Source of the DNA: Pseudomonadota bacterium
GTDB taxonomy: Bacteria; Pseudomonadota; Alphaproteobacteria; Rhizobiales; Beijerinckiaceae
Direction of reading: 5' to 3'
DNA length: 64,000 nt
Assembly: GCA_021780435.1 (NCBI GenBank)
Contig: JAJXYV010000200.1
Location: 1-64,000, forward strand
The translations under genes and the position numbers were made by a program. Numbering within the stretch: position 1 is the first letter of the stretch; every line of letters begins with the position of its first letter. Shown here piece after piece: positions 9,847 through 20,220 of the stretch. The notes beneath the pieces were generated by a model. It was not told the origin of the DNA, did not search any database, and saw nothing but the letters and a program-made list of their open reading frames with translations.

Positions 9847-10907
9847 GCGCCGACGCGTCATTGATCCTGCGCAAACAGCCGCACGAACGGGCCACTTCCT
9901 GGTGGATTGCCGGCGCCGCTATTGGTATGGCGCTGTGGTTCGCCATCTACGGCCTGCTGGTGCCCATCTCCGACTGGATCGTGTCGCTCTTGCCCCTGGA
10001 GCGCGGCAGCCATCTCGAAGAGGCGATCAACTTCTTCGTCTACGATACGCCCAAAGTGCTGATGCTGCTGACGCTCGTCGTCTTCGCGATGGGCGTGGTG
10101 CGCAGCTTCTTCTCGCCTGAAAGGACCCGCGCGATTCTTGCAGGGCGGCGCGAAGGGCTTGGGAATATTGCAGCTGCGGGCCTGGGCATCTTCACGCCGT
10201 TCTGCTCCTGCTCGGCCGTTCCGCTCTTCGTCGGCTTTGTCTCCGCCGGCGTGCCCCTCGGCGTGACCTTCTCGTTCCTGATCGCCGCGCCGATGGTCAA
10301 TGAAGTTGCGCTTGGGCTCCTCTTTGCGATGCTTGGCTGGAAGGTCGCGCTCACCTATCTCGGCTTTGGACTCGGCGTGGCCATTGTCGCCGGCTGGGTG
10401 ATCGGCCGGCTGCACCTCGAGGGCTGGCTGGAGGAGTGGGTGCGCAACGTGCGCGCCGGCGCCGTCGATCTTCCGGCCGATCGGATGATGATCGTCGACC
10501 GCATAGAGGCCGGCATTGAGGCCATGCGCGACATCGTCGGCAAGGTCTGGGTGTGGATCATCGCGGGCATCGCCGCCGGAGCCTTCATCCATGGCTATGT
10601 GCCATCGGAACTCCTGGCCTCAATCATGGGCAAGGGCGCGTGGTGGTCGGTGCCTGCGGCGGTCGTGATTGGAATTCCGATGTACTCGAACGCCGCCGGG
10701 ATCATCCCCGTCGTCCAAGCCCTGCTTGGCAAGGGAGCCGCGCTCGGCACCGTGCTCGCCTTCATGATGTCGGTGATCGCGCTGTCGCTGCCCGAGATGA
10801 TCATCTTGCGCAAGGTACTGAGCGTGAAGCTGATCGCCGTCTTCGTCGGCGTCGTTGGCCTGGGCATCCTGGGCGTGGGCTTTCTGTTCAACTTGATCTT
10901 CACCTGA
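9843..10907 (+). CDS. DUF318/ArsP-type permease
   Basis: GIFTPFCSCSAVPLFVGFVSAGVPLGVTFSFLIAAPMVNEVALG motif; 354 aa polytopic. Confidence 0.8.
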   Translation: MSADASLILRKQPHERATSWWIAGAAIGMALWFAIYGLLVPISDWIVSLLPLERGSHLEEAINFFVYDTPKVLMLLTLVVFAMGVVRSFFSPERTRAILAGRREGLGNIAAAGLGIFTPFCSCSAVPLFVGFVSAGVPLGVTFSFLIAAPMVNEVALGLLFAMLGWKVALTYLGFGLGVAIVAGWVIGRLHLEGWLEEWVRNVRAGAVDLPADRMMIVDRIEAGIEAMRDIVGKVWVWIIAGIAAGAFIHGYVPSELLASIMGKGAWWSVPAAVVIGIPMYSNAAGIIPVVQALLGKGAALGTVLAFMMSVIALSLPEMIILRKVLSVKLIAVFVGVVGLGILGVGFLFNLIFT

Positions 10908-10921
10908 CGAGAGGAACGGCC

Positions 10922-11158
10922 ATGAAAGACGTGAAAGTGCTCGGCCCCGGCTGCAAACGCTGCGAGGCGACCGAAGCGATGGTCAAGAGTGCCGCATCGA
11001 AGCTCGGCATCGACATCAAGGTCGAAAAGATCACCGACTATGCGGAAATCGCGAAGTTCGGCATTGCCTCGACGCCGGGCATCGTCATCGATGGCAAGGT
11101 CGTCCATGCGGGCGGGTTGCCGAAGGAAGACGCCCTCGAGAAATGGCTGCAAGCGTGA
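10922..11158 (+). CDS. Small thioredoxin-like redox-active disulfide protein
   Basis: MKDVKVLGPGCKRCEATEAMVK... with CxxC. Confidence 0.85.
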   Translation: MKDVKVLGPGCKRCEATEAMVKSAASKLGIDIKVEKITDYAEIAKFGIASTPGIVIDGKVVHAGGLPKEDALEKWLQA

Positions 11159-11189
11159 TGCTGGAATATTCCGTAGAGGCCCACCGCAC

Positions 11190-11361
11190 CGAGGTCGTCG
11201 GCACTTTTCCAATGAAGCGGCGATCACTCGCTTCGTCGGCGCCATCCTGATCGAGCAGAACGAACGAGTGGGCGGTGCAACGCGCCAGGTACATGACGCG
11301 GGAAATCATCGCCCCACTCCGCGATGATCCCATCGTCAAGCTGCCGGCCGTGGCGGCCTGA
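11190..11361 (+). pseudogene. IS256-type transposase C-terminal remnant
   Basis: NEAAITRFVGAILIEQNE then, after a frameshift, EWAVQRARYMTREIIAPLRDDPIVKLPAVAA*. Confidence 0.55.
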
Positions 11362-11584
11362 TACTACCCCCGGCCAAGTTTGTCGGAGAGCACGACGGCG
11401 CCGCTGCTCTTACACCACGCACCGGAACACGATCGGAGCCCGCGTTTCTGATGCCCCAAGCCGGTCGGAATTGAGCACGTTCCAGCCGATACGCATCTAG
11501 CTTCAACATCTTTGCGCCGCCGCACCCCGCGAAATGATCCCGGCTAATCCGGGCATAGGATTGATGCGGATCAATGCTCTCGGG

Positions 11585-12088
11585 TTACTTTTGGAGTGCT
11601 TTGGCGATCGCGCAGATTGGCGGCATTGGCGCGATGTTCGCAACATCAATGGCTCGCGTCCGACGCGGTCCACCTATAGCCCGAGTGCGCAGGATCTTGT
11701 CGATGATGGGAATGAAGAAGCACAATGACTTGCCTGAGCCAGTGCCAGTGGTCACTACATAGCTGGCGCCCGAGGCGGCTCTCTGGATCGCTTCTACCTG
11801 GTGCTTATAGAGATCGAACGGCGGTTCAGGCTCTTCATGTGCAGGGCCTGGCTGTCGAAAGAATTTCGCCGTGTCGCTGTGCAGTAGGCCGCCTACGACG
11901 AGATCGCCGATCGACGCTCCGACCTGAAAGTGAGGGTTTAGTTGAAGGATAGGCTCCGGCCAGAACCGATCACTCGCGTACTGCTCATCGATACGCGCCC
12001 GAATATCCGGAGAACGCATTCTCGTAAATGATCGGGCGAAGTCACTGTACTCGCCGACAACGCGGCGATCTAGATCAAAGACATCCAT
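11585..12088 (-). pseudogene. N-terminal fragment of a large DEAD/DEAH-box helicase
   Basis: YKHQVEAIQRAASGASYVVTTGTGSGKSLCFFIPIIDKIL (Q-motif/Walker A); homology stops and ORF ends after ~130 aa. Confidence 0.65.
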
Positions 12089-12181
12089 CCGTCACCCACC
12101 CTCTTTCAACAAAGCGCCAAGCTCGGTAAACGGCCGCGATAAACCGGCCAATTTGCGCCTGATCCGCCTCTCCGCCCCGCA

Positions 12182-12376
12182 TCATTTTTTGCCGCCGGAA
12201 CCGACTGTCTTCGCCTGCTGCTCCGACTCTATTGTCTTCAACCGCTCGTATTCCTCGACTGCCAACACGACAACGACCGCCCGGCCGTGCTTTTCGACCG
12301 TCACGGGCTCAGCCCGAGCCATGTCAATAAGCCGACCGAAGTTGTACTTCGCATCTCTAGCCGATAGCGTTTGCAT
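12182..12376 (-). CDS. Phd/YefM-type antitoxin
   Basis: MQTLSARDAKYNFGRLIDMARAEPVTVEKHGRAVVVVLAVEEYERL. Confidence 0.8.
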   Translation of the reverse strand: MQTLSARDAKYNFGRLIDMARAEPVTVEKHGRAVVVVLAVEEYERLKTIESEQQAKTVGSGGKK

Positions 12377-12482
12377 GTCCGCGCTCGAAGAGCCAATTTA
12401 GGCTATTATGGCCAAAGTGGCCAAAACTTCAAGGTCTGTTTCCGCGGCTCGGCACGCTCATGTGCAGGATGGAGCGCGGCTA

Positions 12483-13748
12483 TCATCGGAACGGGGCGGC
12501 TTGCAGGAGATCGGCATTCTGCGCGACAATTGTGCACCAGCGTTGTGCGCGCGTGAGCGCATTGTAAAGCAGTCGCCGTTTGTGCTCGGCGTCTCCGCCA
12601 ATCTGATAGGGCCATAGGACAAAGACGCCCTCGAACTCGCGATTCTTAGCCTGCTGTACGGTCATGGCCACGAAATCGTGGTTGTCCGCCCCGTAGCGCT
12701 GGCGATGAACCGCCACCTGCCGTGTGATGACTACCTCGATATCGGCACGGCTGAACTCCGTCCGACCCCGAGCCCGCGCCTGATGTCTCACCCACGTGCA
12801 AGCTTCACGGACAGGGCCTGACCGCGGAAGAGCTTCAAGCGCTGCTAGGGCGTTGGTCACTGACGCCACACCGTCGAGTTGAAACCCTTGGATTAGAGCA
12901 GCCGTCTCATCCTGCTCCGATCGCTCCCATCGGATCGCATAGGGTCCGTTTCGTTGGGCCCCGCACGGATTCTCACAAACACGGCGCACCACGCTGTGCG
13001 CGAAGCCGCCTTGAAGCGACGGGGTGATCACGGCGACCCGCCCGCCTTGACGCCAACGAATGGCGCTGGCCAGCATAGCGGCCGCGACTGGCACGCCCTG
13101 CGCCGCCAAGATTCGAAATCCGTTTCCCGCGACCGGCGCAGCCCCGCCGCGAATTGCTATTGCGGCAGCCAGCAGGGCCGGCACGCTGGTACGGCGAACC
13201 TGATTCAAGACCTCCGGCTCGCAGGCGCCACGCATCCACCCGATCAGCGGGTTCGGGCGCAGTGCGACGTCGAGACACTGAAATTCGTCCGCAGCAATAA
13301 GCGTGCGCGCTGATTGAGCCAGCGCACACAGCATCCTCAGTCGCTGAGGCTTAAGATCCTGCGCCTCGTCCACCAGGACGATGGGGAAACTCGCCGCGGC
13401 CCAGCCACGCACTTCCGACTGCTCGAGCAGAAGGCCGGCGGCATCGCATTGCGCATCATACTGGTCCTCGCGCAACAGCTGCACACCAAGCACCGCGGCG
13501 AGACCGCGCCAACGGCGCAGGAGCCGCCAAGCGAAACTGTCGACAGTCACGCATTCGAAGTGTCCCTTGAGTCCTGGAACGCTCCGAAGCTTTTCGTTTA
13601 ACCGGCGTCGCGCGCCATGCATGAAGGTCAGCGCCAAGACGCGTTGTCCCTCTCTGAGGGGCGTCGCGCCGAGTGCTTCGCCCAAGGCCTCCATCAATCG
13701 AAAAGTCTTGCCGCATCCGGCCGCGCCCTCGACCGCAAAGAGCGTCAT
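12483..13748 (-). CDS. UvrD/PcrA-like helicase, GajB-like
   Basis: EGAAGCGKTFRL Walker A, VLVDEAQDLKPQ Walker B, C-terminal VQQAKNREFEGVFVLWP and LYNALTRAQ; 4-bp overlap with OLD nuclease gene. Confidence 0.8.
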   Translation of the reverse strand: MTLFAVEGAAGCGKTFRLMEALGEALGATPLREGQRVLALTFMHGARRRLNEKLRSVPGLKGHFECVTVDSFAWRLLRRWRGLAAVLGVQLLREDQYDAQCDAAGLLLEQSEVRGWAAASFPIVLVDEAQDLKPQRLRMLCALAQSARTLIAADEFQCLDVALRPNPLIGWMRGACEPEVLNQVRRTSVPALLAAAIAIRGGAAPVAGNGFRILAAQGVPVAAAMLASAIRWRQGGRVAVITPSLQGGFAHSVVRRVCENPCGAQRNGPYAIRWERSEQDETAALIQGFQLDGVASVTNALAALEALPRSGPVREACTWVRHQARARGRTEFSRADIEVVITRQVAVHRQRYGADNHDFVAMTVQQAKNREFEGVFVLWPYQIGGDAEHKRRLLYNALTRAQRWCTIVAQNADLLQAAPFR

Positions 13749-15574
13749 GGCTGAAAAATTCGGATGTGAGGATTTTGGCCTGCCGCGACCGTGAACCGCG
13801 CATTGTCGCCTCCAAGCAGGACGTCGGTCATGGCGTTCAGCAGCTCCCGGGCCCGCCGGCAGCAGGCGTCGGTAGAGCCGATAGCGTCGGCGACGGCCTC
13901 GTAAGCGATCTGGTCTTGCTTCAATCCATGCGCCGCGCGGTCCTCAGATTTCAGTCGAGCGACCAGCGCCGCGATCGTTGCGGGAGGCGGAGCCACCGAC
14001 TGCGCCAGGGCGGCGATCACTGCGGCTTGGTCGGCCTCCAAGATCCAACCGACGACGTCCTCTAATGTCCAGCCGTCCGGCCACCGTATAATGGCGGCCG
14101 GTCTCGCAACCGCGGCGGCTAGCGCTTGAGCGTATGCCACGCCAGGCCCGTCGCCATCGACCACGGCCGTGATACGTGGATGCAAGCGTGACAGCGCCGC
14201 TGTCGTCGCCTCAACCGCTGCATCGTGGGTCGGCACCACTCCGATATAGGACCCAAAGCGGCTTTCGTCCGCCGCGGCCCAGCTCTGTCGGAGATCAACC
14301 GCACGCACGAGCAGCTTCAGCCAATCGTGATCCGTTCGCCCCTCCGGGACGAGCACGACGTCGTGCATAATCGCGGCGATCGTGTCCACCCGGTTGAGCT
14401 GGAAGAGCTTTCGCACCGCATTTGGCGTTGCCGCCGGAAGTGCGACGGCAAGCAGCGGCACGCAGGACAACGCCCCACCCTCGTTACGCAGCACGGCCAC
14501 GGCTTGCGGGTCCGAAATGGCCGCGACCATCGGCGAGTGCGTCGAGACAAAAGTTTGGGTCGACAGTGCCTGGATGCGATGCACGAGCCGTCGCTGCAAC
14601 GGCGGCGGCACGTGAAGCTCCGGCTCTTCCAACGCCATCCAAAAGCCCTCGTGCACCTCCGCCCGCTGTCGCCCGAATTGCAGCAAAAGAAGGAGATGCT
14701 GCAGCGAAATGAGGCCGCTGCCATGACGGCGCGCGGGCAAGGCTAGCGCGGCGCCCGCCTGTGCATAGTGCGGAACGACCGCTTCGAGCAAACCGTCGCT
14801 GTCGGTCGCGGTCACGCGAAGGTGCAGCCTCGGCTGTGTGCGGAAGAATCCGGCAAGTTCAACGTTGAGCCGCGCAATGATCGGTTCAAGGTGCGCATCG
14901 GCTTCAAGGGGCTGTTGTGGCGCGCGCAGACGGTCGCGTTCTCCGAGCACCGACTCCGCTGGTTGACCCGCGCCCGAGGCTACCACGCGCCTAAAGAGTT
15001 CCGAGCCGAAGGAAACAACCCGATCCCAAGTTCGACTAGCCGGGACCAGGAAAAAGCCGATGTCTCGGATCAACCTGGCCGGCACTGCCGTCCAGACCTC
15101 ATCGACAAACACATCCGCCATCGCGTCGTCGTCGTGGAAGTATCGCGCCGTCTCTACTTCCAGCGAGGGACGATCAAACCGAGCGCTGAATCCGATCTGG
15201 CAGGCCAGCCGCCAAGCCGGATCGTCGCGCGTGGCGGCCGCCGAGCCAGTCGCTGGATTCCACCATTTGATGACGCCGCGGTCGTCTCTGAACCAATCGG
15301 TATGGTCAGCAGGCTCGTCGCCATCGAACCCGATGATTGTTGCGACGAGACGGATTCGGTCGGCGGGCTGGGGATCGCCCCCGAAGAAGTCGTGCTCGGT
15401 CAACGTCCGCACCATGCGGTCGCGACCAAAAAGCAGTGCCAGCGCCTCAACGACTGTTGTCTTGCCGCAGTTGTTGGGGCCAATGAATACGGTGTGCGGC
15501 CCGAACCGGATGTGTCCGGCTCTGATGCCACGAAAGTTCTCGATGCGCATATCGGCAATCTGCATCGCATTCAT
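13745..15574 (-). CDS. OLD-family ATP-dependent endonuclease (AAA ATPase + Toprim), GajA-like
   Basis: IENFRGIRAGHIRFGPHTVFIGPNNCGKTTVVEAL; ALEEPELHVPP; TFVSTHSP; C-terminal Toprim VVLVPEGRTDHDW...VVDGDG. Confidence 0.85.
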   Translation of the reverse strand: MNAMQIADMRIENFRGIRAGHIRFGPHTVFIGPNNCGKTTVVEALALLFGRDRMVRTLTEHDFFGGDPQPADRIRLVATIIGFDGDEPADHTDWFRDDRGVIKWWNPATGSAAATRDDPAWRLACQIGFSARFDRPSLEVETARYFHDDDAMADVFVDEVWTAVPARLIRDIGFFLVPASRTWDRVVSFGSELFRRVVASGAGQPAESVLGERDRLRAPQQPLEADAHLEPIIARLNVELAGFFRTQPRLHLRVTATDSDGLLEAVVPHYAQAGAALALPARRHGSGLISLQHLLLLLQFGRQRAEVHEGFWMALEEPELHVPPPLQRRLVHRIQALSTQTFVSTHSPMVAAISDPQAVAVLRNEGGALSCVPLLAVALPAATPNAVRKLFQLNRVDTIAAIMHDVVLVPEGRTDHDWLKLLVRAVDLRQSWAAADESRFGSYIGVVPTHDAAVEATTAALSRLHPRITAVVDGDGPGVAYAQALAAAVARPAAIIRWPDGWTLEDVVGWILEADQAAVIAALAQSVAPPPATIAALVARLKSEDRAAHGLKQDQIAYEAVADAIGSTDACCRRARELLNAMTDVLLGGDNARFTVAAGQNPHIRIFQP

Positions 15575-15658
15575 CTCCCTTGACCGCCGCCTTAGGGCAT
15601 TGGCGGCCTATTCATCCGACGCTCGTTCCCGACGGGATTTGGCCTTCCCAACGGGCAC

Positions 15659-16561
15659 TCATTGAAGCAGTCGCACCAGCGCGTCCGATTGTTCGGCGAA
15701 TTTTCGGGCGTTGGTCTTCCGAAGCCGTTCCAGGTTTTGCAGCTTCCAGCGCGGCCCGGGGAGCTGTTCCAGATGCGGCATATCCAGCAGCGCCCATTGG
15801 GGCTCTGCGGTGACCAGCGACAGCAGAAACCGGCGCTCATCGGCGCTCAGACCTTGCTGAAGCTCACGCATCATTCGCTCGCGCGCGGCCAAGAGCGCAT
15901 CAAGCTCCACAGGTTCGGCGGTCATGCCTGTGAAATTGTGCTCGAACTCCTGGCGGATGTCGCGCAGTGATGGAAACAGGACCTCATGCACCGGCCGGTT
16001 ATGGCTCGCTAGGTAGACGACGAAGGCGCGGCGAATGCCGTTGGTGATTCCCTCATGTGCGAAGAGCTGCAGAACGTCGAACAGATCGCGGGGATGCTGA
16101 CGGTCCATTGCCGCCACCAGCTTGCCGCCATACACGTCATCGAGCGACACGACGGGGATTTCGAGATCGGCCTGCAGCGTCTCGCGCGCATTCTGTTTCA
16201 GCGACGCCCTACGCACCGGAAGGACGGTGCCGCGCATGACGAAGTTGACCTCGATGTTGCCCCGCCGCACCAGCAGCTTGGTCTCGCCGGAATCCGCCGC
16301 AGCCGGCGCATGGGTCTGGAACCCTTGCTTCTGCAGACGAGCCGCGGACTGGCGAATGGCTTCGTTGATGCGCTTGAGCGCCTGCTCGCGCGGCAGCGTG
16401 TGGTCGGGAAACACCAGATCGAGATCGACCGAGAGCCGCGGCATGTCGCGCACGAAGAGATTGATCGCCGTGCCGCCCTTGAGCGCGAACGTGTCGTCAA
16501 CGAGCACGAGCGGCGCGACGCGCGTCAGCAGCCGTGCGCTGTCGAGATAGACCTGGTTCAT
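15659..16561 (-). CDS. abiEii: Nucleotidyltransferase, AbiEii/AbiGii toxin family
   Basis: FALKGGTAINLFVRDMPRLSVDLDLVFPD; start MNQVYLD overlaps abiEi stop by 4 bp. Confidence 0.85.
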   Translation of the reverse strand: MNQVYLDSARLLTRVAPLVLVDDTFALKGGTAINLFVRDMPRLSVDLDLVFPDHTLPREQALKRINEAIRQSAARLQKQGFQTHAPAAADSGETKLLVRRGNIEVNFVMRGTVLPVRRASLKQNARETLQADLEIPVVSLDDVYGGKLVAAMDRQHPRDLFDVLQLFAHEGITNGIRRAFVVYLASHNRPVHEVLFPSLRDIRQEFEHNFTGMTAEPVELDALLAARERMMRELQQGLSADERRFLLSLVTAEPQWALLDMPHLEQLPGPRWKLQNLERLRKTNARKFAEQSDALVRLLQ

Positions 16562-17295
16562 GGCTTCAGCACCAAGAGCCCGTCGCCAGAACGGGACACC
16601 CACGGCCGGTCGCTGCCTTTTGGCAACTGAGATGGATCGAGCTTGCCAGCCCAGGGCTGGGAGAGTTCACGGCCGAGCTGCAGGCACAGGCGCACGGTCT
16701 TGATGCTGGTGCAGCGCTTGAGCAGGTCGCGCAAGACGTCGGCGCGCAGGCTGTATGTGCTCTCGACCAGCTCGCGGGCTTCCTGTAGCGGCTGCCGGAC
16801 GCCGACTTCGCTCAGCACCTCCAGCAACGCGCGTTCCGGCGCCGAGACGAGCGGCCCGCCCTTGCGGTTTTCGAAGGGCCGGACATGCAGCAGCGCGCCG
16901 GGCTCCTCCTTGAAGAGCCGCTTGCGGCGGTACTCTGCCGGGAAGCGCTGGGTGAACCACTCCGGAAGGCGGCCCGCTTTCCAGCCGTAAAGGTCCAGGA
17001 CAGGCCGTTGCGACAGGTATTGGCGTATGCCATGCCAGTCGAGCGCGGATTTTCCGCCAACATGCAATCCGTCGAAGCTCCGCTGCAGCAGAGCGAGGCT
17101 CGGGTGCAAGGCGGGCGGATCGTTCGGTCGGCAATAGACGCCGCGCGCCAGCCGTTGCAGCCAGCCGGCACGGACGTAGTGGACGGCGAGATCGGCCGAT
17201 ATCCCAAGGGCGGCGAGGTCCTCGGAGGTCAGCGGCGTCCCCGGCGCCAGGCGGGTATAGAGCCGATTTAGCTTGTTCCTGTGAGTCGTAGGCAT
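16558..17295 (-). CDS. abiEi: AbiEi-family antitoxin/transcriptional repressor
   Basis: N-terminal winged helix, YVRAGWLQRLARGVYCRPND; start MPTTHRNKLNRL at 17295. Confidence 0.8.
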   Translation of the reverse strand: MPTTHRNKLNRLYTRLAPGTPLTSEDLAALGISADLAVHYVRAGWLQRLARGVYCRPNDPPALHPSLALLQRSFDGLHVGGKSALDWHGIRQYLSQRPVLDLYGWKAGRLPEWFTQRFPAEYRRKRLFKEEPGALLHVRPFENRKGGPLVSAPERALLEVLSEVGVRQPLQEARELVESTYSLRADVLRDLLKRCTSIKTVRLCLQLGRELSQPWAGKLDPSQLPKGSDRPWVSRSGDGLLVLKP

Positions 17296-17303
17296 ACTAC
17301 GAT
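17285..17303. promoter_or_regulatory. AbiE operator candidate 1: GTCGTAG-GCATA-CTACGAT
   Basis: Inverted repeat overlapping the abiEi start codon; same arms at 17351-17369. Confidence 0.65.
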
Positions 17304-17350
17304 TATAGCAACAATTCGAAGGCTTGGCCAAGTTTGGATTCAGCGTCACC

Positions 17351-17369
17351 GTCGTAGCCCTACTACGAT
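17351..17369. promoter_or_regulatory. AbiE operator candidate 2: GTCGTAG-CCCTA-CTACGAT
   Basis: Same arms and spacer length as site 1, 66 bp away. Confidence 0.65.
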
Positions 17370-17464
17370 AATTAATACTATCTCAAATGGACGGGGAAAG
17401 CCTTCCCCTACGGCCAAGCTCAGGGTCTCGGCCGACCCCTTCTGCGGGGGCACCCCGCAACGCC

Positions 17465-17548
17465 CCGAGAGGGAGAGTGCGGACGGGGTTTCCGTGACGG
17501 GTTGAAGACTGGGAGAGAGGCTCCCGGCGCCCGTCGCGGAGATCCGCG
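17465..17548 (+). promoter_or_regulatory. Structured 5' leader (family A, radC-RNA-like) upstream of ardC
   Basis: GACGGG(17496)...CTGGGAG-AGAGG-CTCCCGG...CCCGTC(17535) nested stems; matched at 22365-22404. Confidence 0.55.
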
Positions 17549-17603
17549 ATGCCCAGACACACCGCACGCGCCCGTTCCGGCTTCGACCGGACGAGCCTCT
17601 ACG
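17549..17603 (+). pseudogene. ardC: ardC 5' end, separated from the rest by the IS21-family element
   Basis: MPRHTARARSGFDRTSLY | DEITSKIITELEAGRVPWVQPW reconstructs when the IS and one target copy are removed. Confidence 0.85.
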
Positions 17604-17766
17604 TGCGTGTTTCGGTAATTCCCGGACACCGATTTCGGTAATTCGCGGACAGCGATTTCAGTAAATCCGGGACAAGGATTCCGCTAAATCGCGGACAGTT
17701 GCGGGGGTGGTTTTCGGGAGCGCCGTTCAGGCAATGTTCTCTCTCAAGCTGAATTTGAGAGGGGCA

Positions 17767-19317
17767 ATGCCGAGACGGAAGCAAGCGAAACGAACCACTG
17801 TGAAGGACCTACGATCGATCCTGAGGCTGACGTACGAGCAGGGCCTGTCGGTTCGGGCGATCTCGGAACGGCTGCAGATCAGCAAGACCTCGGTTGCCAC
17901 CTACCTGCTGCGGGCGCGTGAGGCGGGCTTGAGCTGGCCGCTGCCGCCGATTTACGAGAGCGAGGCGGCGTTACAGCGGGCCTTGTTCCGGCGGGTCGGG
18001 CGGCCGCCACAGGACTTGAGCGAACCCGAGTGGCCACGGGTGGCGCAGGAACTCAAGCGCAAGGGCGTGACGCTGACGCTGCTCTGGCAGGAATATCGGA
18101 CGGCTCACCCCGACGGCTATGGCTACACCTGGTTCTGCGAGAAGTTTGACGCCTATCGGCGCCGGGCGAGCCCCACTTTCCGCCACCACCACGCGGCGGG
18201 TGCGGCGATGCAAACCGATTATGCCGGCCCGACGATGGAGGTAATCGATCCGCAAACCGGCGAGATCCGTCAGGCGCAGATATTTGTCGCGGTGCTCGGG
18301 GCCTCGTCGCTGACCTTCGCTATGGCGAGCTTCGGTCAGCGACTGCCAGATTGGATCGAAGGCCAGACCCGGGCCCTGTCGTACTTCGGCGGGGTTCCCA
18401 AAGCGATCGTCTGCGACAATCTGAAGGCCGGGGTCGTCAAGGCGTTGTGGTTCGAGCCGACGCTCAACCAGACCTTTGCCGCCATGGCCGAGCACTACGA
18501 CACGACGATTTTGCCGACCCGCAGCCGCAAGCCGCGCGACAAGGGCAAGGTCGAAGGCGCGGTGCTGATTGTGGAGCGCTGGATTCTGGCCCGGCTGCGC
18601 CATCGGCGGTTCTTCAACCTGACCGATCTCAATGCCGCGATCGGCGGTTTGCTGGAGGAGCTGAACAATCGGCCGATGCGCCATATCGGCAAATCCCGCC
18701 GGCAGGTGTTCGAGGAGATCGAGCGCGCCGCGCTGGCGCCGCTGCCGAGCGAGCCATTCGAATACGCCGAGTGGAAAACGGCCAAGGTGCATCCCGATTA
18801 TCACGTCGAAGTCGACAAGACCTTTTACTCCGTGCCGCACCGTCTGATCGGCCGCCAGGTGGACGTCCGGCTCACCTATCGGGCTGTCGAGATCTTCCAG
18901 GATCATACGCGTGTCGCCAGCCATGTACGCCGCTCCCAGCGTGGCGGCCATGTCACCGTGAACGAGCACATGCCCAAGGCCCATCAGCGTTACGCCAATA
19001 TGACGCCGGCGAGCCTGATCAAGATGGCGGCCCGGATTGGCGCCAACGCCGCCACCCTGGTCGAGCGGATGATGCGTGAGCGCCCGCATCCCGAGCAGGG
19101 TTATCGCTCCGCCATGGGGATCATCGCCCTGGCGCGGCGCTACGAGCGCGATCGGCTGGAGGCGGCCTGTGAGAGGGCGCTCGCCATCAACGCGATCAAT
19201 TACTCCTCCGTGAGCGCCATCCTCAAATCCGGGCTCGACCGCGCGAGCCCTGCCGCCGAACCCGTCAAAGCCACGCCCTCACACGCCAACATCCGTGGCG
19301 GTGCCTATTATCAATGA
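17767..19317 (+). CDS. istA: IS21-family transposase IstA
   Basis: [36 protein letters not shown]...; DDE integrase core ([11 protein letters not shown]). Confidence 0.9.
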   Translation: MPRRKQAKRTTVKDLRSILRLTYEQGLSVRAISERLQISKTSVATYLLRAREAGLSWPLPPIYESEAALQRALFRRVGRPPQDLSEPEWPRVAQELKRKGVTLTLLWQEYRTAHPDGYGYTWFCEKFDAYRRRASPTFRHHHAAGAAMQTDYAGPTMEVIDPQTGEIRQAQIFVAVLGASSLTFAMASFGQRLPDWIEGQTRALSYFGGVPKAIVCDNLKAGVVKALWFEPTLNQTFAAMAEHYDTTILPTRSRKPRDKGKVEGAVLIVERWILARLRHRRFFNLTDLNAAIGGLLEELNNRPMRHIGKSRRQVFEEIERAALAPLPSEPFEYAEWKTAKVHPDYHVEVDKTFYSVPHRLIGRQVDVRLTYRAVEIFQDHTRVASHVRRSQRGGHVTVNEHMPKAHQRYANMTPASLIKMAARIGANAATLVERMMRERPHPEQGYRSAMGIIALARRYERDRLEAACERALAINAINYSSVSAILKSGLDRASPAAEPVKATPSHANIRGGAYYQ

Positions 19318-20111
19318 AGGAAAGGAAGATCCTGATGCTGACCCATCCGACCCTCGACCAGATGCAAGCCCTCGGCCTGCCCGGAATGGCGGCCGCCTAT
19401 CGGCAATTGGCCGAACAGGACAATGCCGCCGATCTCAGCCGCGACGAGTGGCTCGGCCTGATGCTCGATCGCGAAGCCGCCATGCGCGCCGACCGGCGCC
19501 TGACCAATCGGCTGGCCGCAGCCAAGCTGCGCTTTGTAGAGGCCTGTATCGAAGACATCGACTTCGCGTCCCGCCGCGGGCTTGACCGGCGCAACGTCCT
19601 GCAGCTGGCGCAAGGCGCCTGGCTGAAAGCCCATGAGAACCTCATCATCACCGGCCTGACCGGAACCGGCAAAACCTGGCTGGCTTGTGCCTACGGACGC
19701 CAAGCCGCCAGGCTGGACCATTCCGTCCTTTATTTACGGATGCCGCGCCTGTTCGAAGACCTCGCCATGGCCCGCCTCGATGGTCGCTTCCCACGCCTGA
19801 TCGACAAGCTTGCGCGAGTCCAGTTGCTCGTTTTAGACGATTGGGGCACCCACACGCTCAATGACCAGCAGCGCCTTGATCTTTTGGAGATCTTCGAGGA
19901 ACGCTACAGGCGCAAATCCACCTTGATTACCGCCCAGCTGCCTGTTGCCCAATGGCACGACATGATCGGCGAGCCAACCATCGCAGATGCCATCCTCGAC
20001 CGGATCATCCACAACTCCCACCGTATCGAGCTCGAAGGCGACAGCATGCGAAGGAAAAAAGCCGCGCGCCCCTTGACCGAAGCCGAAAACAGCGAAACGA
20101 ATACCAACTGA
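19314..20111 (+). CDS. istB: IS21-family ATPase IstB
   Basis: [18 protein letters not shown] Walker A, LLVLDDWG Walker B; overlaps istA stop. Confidence 0.92.
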   Translation: MKERKILMLTHPTLDQMQALGLPGMAAAYRQLAEQDNAADLSRDEWLGLMLDREAAMRADRRLTNRLAAAKLRFVEACIEDIDFASRRGLDRRNVLQLAQGAWLKAHENLIITGLTGTGKTWLACAYGRQAARLDHSVLYLRMPRLFEDLAMARLDGRFPRLIDKLARVQLLVLDDWGTHTLNDQQRLDLLEIFEERYRRKSTLITAQLPVAQWHDMIGEPTIADAILDRIIHNSHRIELEGDSMRRKKAARPLTEAENSETNTN

Positions 20112-20220
20112 CTTCAACAACCAGGCAACCGAAAACCAGCGCCGCCACGCTGTCCGCGATTTAGCGAAACTGCTGTCCGTCAGTTAGCGAAACCACTGTC
20201 CCGTTTTTGCGAAATACGCA

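Larger units (their letters stand above)
17604..20220 (+). mobile_element. IS21-family insertion sequence
   Basis: istA-istB, TGCGT...ACGCA ends, multiple terminal repeats (TTTCGGTAATTC.CGGACA-type), 7-bp TSD CTCTACG at 17597-17603 and 20221-20227. Confidence 0.92.
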
